Shown here: positions 45,309-56,115 of the stretch, piece after piece
Layout of the letters: each line of letters begins with the position of its first letter
Position numbering within the stretch: the first letter of the stretch is position 1
Assembly (NCBI GenBank): GCA_028583605.1
Contig: CM053327.1
Coordinates: 22,121,629 to 22,185,628, forward strand
Source of the DNA: Dastarcus helophoroides
Lineage: Eukaryota > Arthropoda > Insecta > Coleoptera > Bothrideridae
Length of the DNA stretch: 64,000 nucleotides
Reading direction: 5' to 3'
The notes under the pieces: model-generated
Databases searched by the model: none
What the model was told of the DNA's origin: nothing
What the model saw: only the letters and a program-made list of their open reading frames with translations
Position numbers and translations under genes: made by a program

Positions 45309-46229
45309 GGGTAATACCGCTCAGGTGACTCTTTGCAGCTCCAAAGCCTCTTGAAACGAAAAACATTCGCGAAAAAAGTGTTTTATAAAGAAAATAAAAT
45401 TAAAAGAAAGCAAAAAATAATAGGAGTAGAAAAAATTACAAAAATAACAAAAATGCAGTAAATTATGAAAATATGAAAGAAAAATCTTACAAACGTAAAA
45501 TTTTGAAGGAAGTTCTTCGGAGATCGAACATGAGGAACATCAAGATCTATGCAGTAGTGATGAAATGGACGTGGACGTTGAAACTACAACAAATGCATTA
45601 TTTGCCAAAGCTTTGGGTGAAATAACTAAATGTGGTATCACTGCATGTAGTACAACTTGATCTCATGCCACATGCTCTATATACTGGATATGATTCGTTT
45701 TTTAATAGTACATCTATAATTTGTATGATTAAGGTTAAAACCTGATAATTACTCATACTTATTACTTGTTTTAAAAATAATTTATGCAAATCTCTCCATT
45801 ACATTCATTAGTCCACAAAAACAATTCAAAAAATAATTTCAATAATAACAAAAATGCAGTAAATTTTGAAAATATGAAAGGAAAATCTTACAAACGTAAA
45901 GTTTTGAAGGAAGTCCTTCGGAGACCGAACATGAAGAACATCAAGATATATGCAGTAGTGATGAAATGGACGTGGACGATGAAACTATAACAAATGCATT
46001 ATTTACCAAAGCTTTGGATGAAATAACTAAATGTGGTATAACTGCTTGACCTCATGCCATATGCTCTGTATACTAGATAGGATCCGTTTCTTAAGAGTAC
46101 ATCTGTGATTTGTATAAAGGTTAAAACCTAATGATTACTCATACTTATTACTTGTTTTAAGAATAATTTACGCAAATCTGTCTATTACATTCATTACTCC
46201 ACTACTCCTTCCCCTGAGCGGTATTATCC
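45309..46229. mobile_element. Element with GGGTAATACCGCTCAGG ends and an internal tandem duplication
   Basis: 17-bp inverted ends, GGGTAATACCGCTCAGG (45309-45325) and GGATAATACCGCTCAGG on the minus strand (46229-46213). Inside are two direct copies of about 365 bp, 45443-45815 and 45844-46203, at an offset of 401 bp and roughly 90% identical. In both, one plus frame reads EGS.SE.EHEEHQD.CSSDEMDVD.ET..NALF.KAL.EITKCGIT, with differences that largely keep an acidic, protein-like sequence, so this was probably coding. It has a stop just upstream and after about 50 codons. CCCCTG words beside the right end recall the neighbouring element at 47.5 kb. No transposase seen. Confidence 0.6.
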
Positions 46230-46490
46230 ATAGTCTGGGTAATGCAGCCCAAATATATATTTTGTTTTATTAAGTTTTACTACTAATTTTTGTTACAAGA
46301 TCCATACATTTTGTGTTGAAACTTTGATTATTGAATAGCTAAGGTTTTATTATTTTGTCAGACTTTTGTTATAAATCAAAATGCAACAAAAAAAATGTGT
46401 TTTTTCGTTAAGTGAGTGGCATTCCCCTGCTTCCCCTATATTCACGATCTTTAATTAAATTAATTCGCAAGTACTGTGACATACTTGGTG
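46230..46490. other. Flank with further GGTAAT and CCCCTG words
   Basis: GGGTAATGCAGCCC (46236-46251) and GGCATTCCCCTGCTTCCCC (about 46418-46437) repeat, in part inverted, the terminal words of the element to the left. The element may really extend to about 46440, paired with the 44976 motif. Confidence 0.35.
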
Positions 46491-46493
46491 ATG

Positions 46494-46587
46494 TTTTTTT
46501 CTTAAATAAGTTATCTTAGCATTTAATAATAATATCTTTATATTATTATTAAATGCTAAGATAACTTATTTATTTAAGAAAAAAATA
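46494..46587. repeat. Palindrome with ~42-bp arms
   Basis: Left arm 46494-46535 (TTTTTTCTTAAATAAG, then TTATCTTAGCATTTAATAAT) is mirrored at 46540-46587 around a CTTT loop. The only difference is a 4-bp tandem AAAT gain in the right arm. A very young or structurally maintained inverted duplication. Confidence 0.9.
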
Positions 46588-46589
46588 TA

Positions 46590-47535
46590 ATAGAAAGTAC
46601 TCTGGAAGACATAGCTATTTATCTCCGATAGTTACAAAGATTAAATTAATTGGACTAATTGCTATAACAAGAAACATAATGTAACTCAAAATGTTCAACC
46701 TTTATCTAAGGTAAGTAATCAAAATCTTACCATATTAGATTTTCAAAAAGGATGCATCAAAATAAACTAATCTATAAAGGATAAATCTCACTTGAAATAT
46801 AGAAGTGCTTCCTTTCGAGTTATTTCAAATCTACCTGCACTAAATCCACAAACTATGTAAGATGATTACGAAAGTTTTGTCGTATCTCGCTATTGAAAAG
46901 AAAACAGCGTACACCCGTTAGTCTTTATAGGTTTGTTTACTTTGGACTGGTATGCAAGTTTATATAACACTCCCTGTTGGCAAATAAAACGTAGTCGATA
47001 GCAGATAAGCTTCAGATCGATAATTCTATTATTTTTTTCTCTAGTTGGTCTCATCTAGTTAACGCTAAAAAAGAAAACATTTTTTCGTAACCATTTTGTC
47101 ATTTTCTAGAGTCGTAGCTTGCGGAGGCCAATAATTTTGTTTTCCAAATTATATTATTCTAAAAAAATTACCTTAGCTACATATCTTAATAAATTGATAC
47201 TATAGGGTGTGACTTGGGATCAGTAGTCAAAGATGGAATGAGCAGAGCTTCAGTACAAAAGTAATTATTTTTAGAAATATTGCATTTCCTAAATAATTTA
47301 GATTTGAATTAATACCCCTTCAATCATCAAAACACTAATCACAAACAAGAATGGCATTATTATACAATATTTAAAATAACACAATAATGACAATGTTATG
47401 AGATAGATTAAGTCTCTTTTTTCATCTGAAATGGAAAACTTAAACTCCATTCAATCTCATCTAATTTATATTCCAAAATAATTCTTTAAAGTATAGATTA
47501 AATCCATTACACAGAAATTCGCCGTATTTGCCCAC
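46590..47535. other. No gene seen
   Basis: A+T-rich DNA; no recognised feature. Confidence 0.45.
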
Positions 47536-47539
47536 ATTT

Positions 47540-49541
47540 GGGTGATTCTCATGTAAGAGGTACTTTTGACGTCCATGATTAAATAATATAGTTTAAAAAC
47601 AAAATTGTTATAAATGAAGTAATAATCTCTTGAAGTAAAACGTCTACTCTACTGACCATAAGTTTCATTATTATAAATTACTTTGTTTTGGCACAATCGC
47701 ACTTAAACCTTCAAAAATGTCTCTCCCCTGGTGTGTCCCTTTGCTGTATGTACAGTAAATTAATAACATTAGATAAGTCTAAATAAATCACAATTTTTCA
47801 TTGCATTGAATTTCATAAACTAGCATAATTAACAATTATAATGTAACAAGTAAAATTATTAAACAAGGTTTTTTTCGTCAAAAATAATCAGGACAAATAT
47901 TGTCTCGCATTTTTCGCACTTCCTCCAATGGCATTTGAAATCTTATAAAATACTATGCATATACCTTTTTCTTGGGAATTTAAACTTATGAATGATTGAC
48001 ATTTGACAAAATATGAGGGACCGAAGTCGCTCAAGACATTCATGTGCTATCATTAGCTGAAATTTTAGTCGCGCTACTTTAATTGTGCGGGTGTGAACAG
48101 TGAACGCAATTTCTCCCCTGGTAAGTTTTTTTTTAATTTATTTATTTAAATATTTAAATTTAATTGTATATATTCACTGTACTTTGTGGGTACATTGTCA
48201 CGCTTTTAAGTTATTTCTTTACATTAGGTACATTTAGGATTATCTTTGTTTTCTAATGAAAAAATCTCTCCCCTGCCATATCTCCCCTGGCTTTTCAGAT
48301 GCCAGGGAAGGGACCAAGCGAGCAGGGGAGATATGATAACATAAGATCAGACTGTTTTTCTTGAGCTTTAACATAGAAGAATTGTTGAAATATATGAATT
48401 TTTTAGATTTAGCAAGCAAAAAAAAATTGACGTGCGAAGAACGCCCGGAAAAAAAGCTTTTAGCAGCAATGTTACGATATCAGCGTATAAAAAATGATCC
48501 TGAAAAATATACACAACAAAAACGAAAAGAAAAGAAAAAAATATGCAAGTTAAAACTGTAAGTCAGATGACACCCAGAGAACTTCGTAAAGCCACCTCCA
48601 CTTTCAAATAATGAAGATCTTATGTTTCGAACACTGGCAACAATATTACGGATTTTTTACCCTAATTTGATAACTTTTTCGTAGAATTATCACGAAGCCG
48701 GCCATGGGAAGGGCTCTTTCGATGGGGTGGGTGCAACATGTAAGACGACTCGTCGCGAGTGGCACTGATATTTCGTCGTTGGAAGACTTGACCAACGCAC
48801 TTCAAAAAAGTTGTCTCAACATACAAGTTTTAACTATCAAAGACGCAGACATCTCAAACATAGAAACACAAATTGAATTAGTTAAAAATATAAAAAGTTT
48901 TCCAGATACACTGCAAGTTCATCAAGTTACGTCCTTAATTATGAAGATATATGGAACCGAACCTGATTCTGATGATGAACCGCTGGCGTCATTAATATCC
49001 CAGCGAATTATAAAGTCCCAACAAACGACACCCTTTTTGCACATAATAATTGTTTTTTTTTTAATCAAAACACTTGGGGTACATTTTTAAAATTTTGTTT
49101 TTACGATACATAAAAAATATTTATATTACGTATATATTTAGGACAACGCCGTTTATTAGTTATTAAAGTGTTCAATTTCAGTTCATTATCTTTTGAAGAA
49201 AAATTGTTTAAAAACGAAACGTATGATTTTTATAATTTGTAAGATATTACAATTAAAGTTGATTTCCTAAAAAAAGATAGTGTTTCTTTTATAATCGAGC
49301 AATTAAATCTCTCCTCTACTCATCATGTCTCTCCCCTGTTCGATATGTCTCTCCCCTGCATGAAATATCTCCCCTGATGCCCCACAAACAATGAAAAAAA
49401 TGATTACTTAACTGACCATCCTATAGATATGTAGCAAATGAGTCTCTTGAGTATTAAAATAGTGCTACAAGATCAGTTTTAACATTTCATAGTCTTGACG
49501 CATTTTATATCATTTGACAACCTCTTAAATGAGAATCACCC
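47540..49541 (+). mobile_element. 2.0-kb DNA element with GGGTGATTCTCAT ends carrying a relic gene
   Basis: Terminal inverted repeats of 21 bp with one mismatch: GGGTGATTCTCAT then G/T and TAAGAGG (47540-47560; 49541-49521 on the minus strand). Flanks ATTT and TTTT may be a decayed 3-4 bp duplication. Between them lies a plus-strand relic gene (48299-49090) and a cluster of eight intact CTCCCCTG words (47720, 48111, 48265, 48280, 49328, 49348, 49368 in plus orientation; 48323 inverted) plus a degenerate one at 49308. These words are absent from the rest of the element's A+T-rich DNA and flank the gene on both sides. Superfamily not recognised. Confidence 0.75.
48299..49090 (+). pseudogene. 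Relic gene with HGKG..DGVG motif (transposase-like family)
   Basis: The first ATG (48299) opens MPGKGPSEQGRYDNIRSDCF and stops; a shifted frame continues FNIEELLKYMNFLDLASKKK, with a strongly basic stretch RIKNDPEKYTQQKRKEKKK (48480-48545). After a gap, another frame gives NYHEAGHGKGSFDGVGATCK (48688-48750). One more shift leads to VASGTDISSLEDLTNALQKS, then DADISNIETQ and TLQVHQVTS (48760-48945), ending at 49090. I know H-GKG-x2-DG-x-G followed by a C-terminal block like this from a large insect and cnidarian family of unnamed, apparently transposon-borne proteins, in which a D..GGQ(F/Y)K..R core precedes it. That core, several hundred residues, is missing here. Broken by at least three frame changes and an internal deletion. 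Family link moderate; function unknown. Confidence 0.6.
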
Positions 49542-50160
49542 TTTTACTGTTTTCTAAAAATCAATGATCAAACACTATCACTTTTAAGCATATTGGAAAA
49601 AAAGGCTCTTCACTCTCTACCAATCCGCAATAATTGTGTCATAATAAAAAAAAAAGTAAAACCTCGTTTCTCTACTTATGGAATAGAAAAAAAATGATTT
49701 TTTCGTACGTCTGGATTTTATGGAATAAAGAGAAAATAAAATAATTTTTATAGTAACAAATTTTTTCTGCTTTGATGTAGCTCCGAAGGAAGATGGTCGT
49801 GAAACAGAGGAAAGCTCACGATTTTTCCACTTTAATTTGTAATTTAACATGAAAGAAAAGAGAACTGAAAAACACATCATTAGAAAACTTTTGGTAGGTA
49901 TGCATTCGAAAAGAGAGCTCGCTTTTCCGTTTATTTTTCTGTCAACATGCATAGCTTTGTTCCGTGAAATCCTTACCAATAGAGTACGCATTCGCGATAA
50001 ACTCCCAACAAGTTTCTCAAAGTACCTGTAAAACTTATATGTGTTCACGCGGCTGCTGTTGTGATACCCCAACGTCGTCCTGGTAACGGACGAGCTGTCG
50101 GATAACTGGCTCGTTCGTTACTACGACTTGAGCATTCTCTATTGATGGTTTCAATAAGCT
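49542..50160. other. Unassigned open frame of 151 codons (minus)
   Basis: 49617-50072 on the minus strand is open for 151 codons. Its C-terminal half is Lys/Phe/Tyr-rich low complexity, and a second frame runs antisense to it. No domain. Probably chance, but its N-terminal 80 codons have fairly balanced composition. Confidence 0.25.
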
Positions 50161-50164
50161 GAAA

Positions 50165-50202
50165 ATGGCAGTCATGTAGAAAACTTCTGTTAGGACTGCC
50201 AT
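50165..50202. repeat. Hairpin with 9-bp perfect stem
   Basis: ATGGCAGTC (50165-50173) pairs with GACTGCCAT (50194-50202), and AGAA/TTCT can extend pairing inside the loop. Isolated; function unknown. Confidence 0.55.
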
Positions 50203-50379
50203 GACAACCACTTATAATAAATCTCTCTCTAATTAGAGTCTGACAGGGAACATCGTATTTAATTTTACAAATGAGAACAGGCTACGCCTTCACTCTAGTT
50301 TTATATTGTATACTTGTTGATTGTTCCTCCATATCCACTAAGGAAACAATAACAGACTGGATTTTCCGGTATGTAGTTT

Positions 50380-50428
50380 GTTTCACTTCACTTCTAATCA
50401 ACTAACAATTTATGTTTGCAGGTAAATA
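50380..50428 (+). promoter_or_regulatory. Candidate recursive splice site (weaker)
   Basis: A pyrimidine-rich tract (TTTGTTTCACTTCACTTC), a branch-point-like CTAATCAACTAAC and TTTGCAG are followed immediately by GTAAAT (junction 50421/50422). A 3' splice site abutting a 5' splice site is the signature of recursive splicing in long insect introns. GTAAAT is a less typical donor than GTAAGT. Confidence 0.4.
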
Positions 50429-50461
50429 ATTAATTAAATCATAGACACATGTAATTTAAAA

Positions 50462-50512
50462 AATCAGCCAAGAGCGATTTGGGCTCGCACAATTAGGGTT
50501 CCGTACCAATTA
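50462..50512 (+). repeat. Fragment of GGGTTCCGTACC-type insect repeat
   Basis: CAGCCAAGAGCGATTTGGGC then TCGCACAATTAGGGTTCCGTACC matches the layout GCCAAGTGCGAG..GGACTCGCGCA..AGGGTTCCGTACC known from abundant dispersed repeats in insects, especially moths. Only one end is present. Confidence 0.5.
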
Positions 50513-50730
50513 CTACAGTGAACAGCCAATAGACTAAACTAAACCAGTTTTACTCATGTATATATTTGAGATTTTATCCAATTTTTTTTTTATACTTGGA
50601 AAATAAAAAAAAAATATTTACAAAGACATATTTTTTTTTTCAATCTGTCCCAATATTTGTGGAACTGGTGACTGTGTTAATAATGTCTCAGGTAAAAAGC
50701 ATTAATTCGCAATTTGTAATGAATTAATGA

Positions 50731-50870
50731 CTACCTACTTTCTAGACGTTTTTTCGACACGGTTTTCTGCGATCGTGCACTATTCTCCTTCTGTAATCCG
50801 TGCTCCGAGTACTTCTTTTCTCTCTCCCGTTGAAAATCATTTGTCAATGGTCAAACGTTGATCAATCAAC
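50731..50870 (+). repeat. Dispersed repeat, copy 1 of a pair
   Basis: TTTCTAGACGTTTTTTCGAC and the next 80 bp (CGGTTTTCTGCGATCGTGCA, then CTATTCTCCTTCTGTAATCC) align with 52875-52960 at roughly 70%. The region on to about 51120, including GACGTCA near 51048, may belong to the same repeat. Confidence 0.5.
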
Positions 50871-51120
50871 GGCGCAAGATATCATAATAGCAATGGAGAA
50901 TAACCACAATTTTAGATTTTCAGTTTACGGTATACTACATTGAAAATAAATAAACACTGCGTTTAAATTATTTTGATGTCTTATATGGTTTTCAAGATAT
51001 TTAATTTATTATATTGATTTCGGCTGGTGGACCGCGCTCCATACTGTGACGTCATAATACATGTTCGCGCGTATGTTGCATTTATGCTCTCACTGTTTAA
51101 GCACTAAAGCAAGCTAAAAC

Positions 51121-51575
51121 TCTTAACATGCCCAATCCATAAAATAAGAAATATTGCTTTGTGCCAAATTCGATAAACATGACAACAAATACATGAGAAA
51201 AATTTATTTTTGTTGTTTTATTTGACGCCAAAATTCGAAAGAAATAACGAAAGCTATGAGGTGTGTACTGTTAGAAAGATCACGTTGATGTATGAAACAA
51301 GTATTGTTTATTACTAAATGTCGTATTGCTAGTTGTCACAATTATTCTTTTTGGAAAAGAAATTGTTCATGTTTATTTATCACCTATTATTAGGTCCTTA
51401 TGTTATAGGTTGATGCCAGCGTTAGCAATAACTTAATTTAGATAATTTTTCACCGACAACGCTTGACTTTATATTTACTATGATTAACTAAGCTTACTAA
51501 AATATCTTTGTTTTAGAGTTTTAAGCTTTCAAAATTGTGAAGAAAAAATAACTTATTTTCCCAACGTTTTGGTAT
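51121..51575. other. No gene seen
   Basis: A+T-rich DNA with no recognised feature. Confidence 0.45.
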
Positions 51576-51581
51576 TTGGAT

Positions 51582-51900
51582 ATACAAGGTGATTCATTGT
51601 ACGTATTCTAGGAGCAGATTTTTAGGGTGAAAATAAGACTTGTTTCTACAAATATGTATTCTAAAGGGTATCCTTGCCTCTGCGAGCTACAATCATCATA
51701 ATTTGTGCAAGAAAAATGAATTATATCAAATTACGACTGTAGTTAATGAAAATCTTTCGAAAATTTGAGATCCCCTTTTTTTTTAAATATAGATTAAACC
51801 CAATTTGAAGGGAGACAGAGGGAGGGTTTACATATTACAAGAAATTTTAAATTCTGTTGCCTGAAACAACAAATTATTCCCAGAGAAATATTGCTATTAC
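51582..51900 (+). repeat. Dispersed repeat starting ATACAAGGTGATTCATTGTA
   Basis: Starts with the same ATACAAGGTGATTC word as the repeat at 8731 and continues TTCTAGGAGCAGATTTTTAG, then GGTGAAAATAAGAC, a sequence type I recall from many insect genomes. The right boundary is uncertain. Confidence 0.45.
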
Positions 51901-52863
51901 TTTTTAAAAAATTCTCCTTATTATAGTCACCAAAAGGTCGAATATCTTAAATAATTCTCTTGTCACTTCTGTTCCGAGAAACAAACACAATAACTACAAC
52001 GATTTAACACTACAAAATATTAAATGGAAAATGTTAATAAAAAACGTGAACCTGGAACTTTGTTAAAATGGCAGGTTTATAGATCACTTTCTGGATTCAA
52101 AAACCCAATTTACCAAATTTTATTAAAATCATTTGAGCCAGTTCGGTGATAAAATATATTTTCGTGAAAAAGTTTCCTAGTGGTCGAACCCTTTAAATAC
52201 GAGAGATTTGCATCCAGAAAATGGATACTCTAAATCGCCTAACGCCTAACTTATTAAAAACATCAGGTGATCATGAGAATGAGTATCCCAAATTTTTATT
52301 AATACCTAGATACCTAGATCAACTTAACTCATTTATTAGTGTAAAAGGTAAAACATAAAAATTTCCTGTAGTATAAAACTATACTTATCTTGCATTTTGA
52401 TGTGGGTACATATAAAAATATAACAAAACTAATACAAAGCGGTCGGTCTGCATCGCGAGTGTGGTATCGTATATGTAATATGAGGTCACGTAACGAAATG
52501 CGCGCTCGCAAATTATTCGAAATTAACTGATATTAACTCTGTAAATTGAAAACTACTTGGTCTATTTGACTAAAACAAAAACGTTTGTTTTCCTAGACAT
52601 CTTAGCTACATTTTCACGAATTTTTAAGATGTTTTGCCTACCCATGGACATTGTCCATTGCAGCTAAGTTGTTTTGTTAAAAGGCTACAAAAAACTCACC
52701 TGAAACATTTTTAGATTTCTCCTAGATCATTTTTTTCCGTAAAAAATATGATTGAACACACTAAGAAATGACATTAAAATTAAACGAAATTGGCAAGTTT
52801 TGACATTTATCGACAGTTGTTTAGTAGCCATATTTATTTACTTCGTTCCTTATTGGTAGTAGA

Positions 52864-52985
52864 ACTCCATCACACTTACTCTCTAGACTATTTTTCGACA
52901 CCGTTTTTTACTATCCTGCGCTATCCTTACTCTATAATCCTTTCTTCTTTCTCTATGCTATAATCCGTCATCGTACCCTATCGTG
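52864..52985 (+). repeat. Dispersed repeat, copy 2 of a pair
   Basis: CTCTCTAGACTATTTTTCGA then CACCGTTTTTTACTATCCTGCG aligns with copy 1 at 50731. Same orientation, 2.1 kb apart. Confidence 0.5.
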
Positions 52986-53300
52986 TTATGACGCTGTCAA
53001 ACTGTCAGACTTCCATTAAATTTGGACCCTCATCGTTAGATGACGCCGTTGTTGTGTCGTCATTTCCAAGTTTTGCATTTATTTACATAGAAAATGAGTC
53101 GTGCCATATGCGCGAGAATAGAACATCCAGAAATTGCGCGAAATCTATCAGCACTGAAGCGGACAAGCAGACTGACACACACACTTTCGCATTTATATGT
53201 TAGTAGGGATGCAAAAGCTGTATTAGGAACTTACCGTGCAGTCCGAAAGTTTACTATATCCTTATTAGAAATGCCATAAAAAAAGTAAACTTAGAGCACC
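52986..53300 (+). other. Unassigned stretch with two overlapping open frames
   Basis: 52988-53203 (71 codons) and 53094-53279 (61 codons) overlap in different frames in a patch with higher G+C and many CpG dinucleotides. The second encodes a plausible-looking but unrecognised peptide (YVSRDAKAVLGTYRAVRKF). No splice or promoter context is clear. Confidence 0.25.
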
Positions 53301-55580
53301 GGGAATAACCCGTACCACAAGAATAACATCATCAGTAAAATGCTGACAAATAAAAACCACAAATAATAATAATAAAACTCTAAAGACTAACAGACTAGGT
53401 ACAGCTTATAATGGTAGGTGTAGAAGTATAAAATTTGCCATCTAACGTAAGTAAGCCTAAGAAAGAACTTTTGAAAATAAATCATCCAAGAGGATTAAAT
53501 AGGAGATAATAATTTCTAAATGGCTAAATTCGCCATTTTTAAGGATGGAAATTTAGAATTTGCGAGTAGGTCTTCTGTTTTTAATCAGTAGTAAGATGGA
53601 AATTGGTAATTCATTCCCTAATGGAGTCAACTTACCAAAAAAAAAAAAGCCTAAACCCTGACTGACAGACAACGCCAACGCACAACCTAAAACGGTGGGT
53701 CTGGAAGGAAGAGAATTTGCACATGAGTTCATAATATAGTGTTGGTGAGTACTAAGGAAGGATTTTTCGAGAGTCAGTTGCTAGGAGGGTAAAAATGGAT
53801 TATCAAATTTTACGTATGATGAATCCGTGTTGCTTGTTGCATTTTTTGCAAAAATAAAACAAGTGATTGTATTTACTGTATATAATACAACGTAGATGAG
53901 CATCGAAAACATTTTTTTTGGGAATTTATGTCTTAAGGGTGGTAAAATGGGGATGCAATTTTGTATATATAGTCATATTTGAAGTTAGAAATATAAAAAT
54001 TACTTTTAAACTTCTGTTCATAAATAAAATTCAGTTATATCAGTATTTTTGAAAATTCATCCCACAATGCTCACTGTTTCGAAATAAATAATTTTTGGCC
54101 AAAGCTCTAAAAATTAAAAAACTTAATTACAGAATAATTATTAAAAAAATTATTACCAAGAAATTAGGGTAAGTATCAGGGGTTAAAATTCTAACTAATT
54201 TCAAAGAATAATTCGGAGACAATTTAATCTAAAAGTAATATAAAATGAGTAAAACAATTATTTTTTGTAAAAATAGAGTATTTTTAAGGGGTGTGAAATG
54301 ATGCAAGTCAAACTGAATCAGTCGTTAACTCCCAAAGTGGAAACTTTTCTCATCTGCATCATTATATTTAAACCGCTATGGTAAAATAAGGCGCAGCTGT
54401 AGAATATCGAAGCTCATACTTCATTCACTATAAAAAAATACGACAAGGTTAAGGATTGAAAGAAACAAAAATAATAATTTTGCTGATTTTATAGTACGGA
54501 TACCTTTTGTCTGACGACTTTAGGTCACAAGCCGCATGTTATTTTTCAAAATGGAATGTTGATCTTAAATAGGACACTTAACTTGTTCTATATGAGACAT
54601 GACTAATTTTTTAAATTATCAAATTATATGGCAGTTGCAAATATACTGAAATTTAAATGTGCAACTATTGTAATTAAACACCTCTTCGTTCTAAAGACTG
54701 CAGCGTGAAATGGGAAATATATGGGAATATAATCAATTGTCCTTTAAAAATAAGCTTTATTCTTGCTTATTAACCACTCATTGAGCTATTTTCCCCAAGT
54801 CGAAAAAATTCAATCTTTTTATTTTTGCCTAGAAACTGCTCAAATTGACCCACTATGCATTGGGGCAAAATAAAGGAAGAAAATTTGTACGGAAAGTGCA
54901 TCATTTTCGAAATTAGAAAAATGATCTGAGAAAAGTAGAATTATTATTATTTTTTGTTCTGTTGTAAAATTTAAACTCACATTTAGTGCTCATAAAAAAT
55001 AATATAACATGAAAAAGTCCAATTTTGCTGAAAACTACCAACCCAACAAGTGAGTCGATAGCCTTGTACATTCAAATTCATTATTTGTTCTCACGGGCCT
55101 AATTTCCTCATTTTAACTGGGGTAAGAAGGCGTACTGGAAGTTTGGAGGACATAGAATGCTTCCAAATCTAAGGAGGCTCAAGAGGCTTCCCCTGGAAAT
55201 AAAAAAAACTAGAAAAAATGTATTTAGCATCACAAAATTATTGCTAACATTTTCTACTTGCCTTAAAAGATTTATTATTTAAGAATAACGGGGTGGCAAC
55301 TTCCTTCCCTTGCCTACCACCGAAAGTTTTTCCTTAAGAAATATTACCCCAACATAAAAAAGCGGATAGTTAAAAACATTGGTGTTCTTTGGTATTTTTT
55401 TGTTGTTGTTGAAAGAACGAGGTTCCTGCATATTTACTTCCACTAGAACAATCAATAATTTCTTAATACGAGTATAAATATTTCTTGATAAATAAATAAG
55501 AAAAAAAAAACATTAAATCCATTCTATTTGCACAATATGATTAATGTATTTATTTCATTGTTTTACCTAACTAGATAAAA
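53301..55580. other. No gene seen
   Basis: A+T-rich DNA. A short AAAAAAAAA..GG-flanked tract near 53637 and TTGTTGTTG near 55400 are simple-sequence patches only. Confidence 0.45.
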
Positions 55581-55589
55581 GTCAACAAA

Positions 55590-56115
55590 AAGCGCGAACT
55601 AGACATCTTAAAAGAACTGTCTAATTATTGTAGTAGAAGACGGCTCTATAAATTAAGCTGCCGTAAAGCGGGCGCGTGCCGCTCAGCAATTCCTCGTCCC
55701 AGAGAAACCCATTCATCCCAGCCAACCTACCATAAAAACCGGGCAGACGTTGTTCCCACCTGGAGTATCAGGGGTGTCGGTACATCCCGTCCGTCGTGAC
55801 GGCCGCCAAGCTCGTTTCGTTACCACGGACACGCACTCCACGCGCGGGCGGCAGAGAGTTGTCATGGTGACCGATCCAAGCCTTCTTCGACGCATGCCCG
55901 CGCCGTCCCATCAGCCGTGACGTCACAGCGGCGGCGACTCCTTTTTCCCTACGGGCGTGCTGCCGCCTGTTGCTGCCTCTAGTTCTTCAGCATCTCACGC
56001 GTGTAAGATCAGTGCGTATTCTGTTGGTAATAGCGCGGGTTCGCGCTTAAAACTCCACATTTCCTCCATAGATCGCCTAGAACTGCTTCTATGTGCTTGG
56101 AACACTCAGGTAGAT
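55590..56115 (+). promoter_or_regulatory. CpG-rich promoter-like island with possible first exon
   Basis: The only strongly G+C- and CpG-rich block of the window (about 55650-56050). It holds a perfect CRE, TGACGTCA at 55918-55925, an NRF1-like CGCATGCCCGC and, downstream on the plus strand, an arthropod initiator TCAGT at 56009-56013. A transcript starting there would meet a good donor CAG/GTAGAT at 56109/56110 (an alternative donor is TTG/GTAATA at about 56026). Inference: a TATA-less promoter of a plus-strand gene with a non-coding first exon of about 100 nt. Divergent or minus-strand use is equally possible. The 60-codon minus frame at 55713-55895 reflects the base composition only. Confidence 0.5.

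Noticed and set aside
49617..50072. 151-codon minus frame as a gene
   Set aside because: Half is low-complexity Lys/Phe/Tyr sequence; an antisense frame of 60 codons overlaps; no recognised family.
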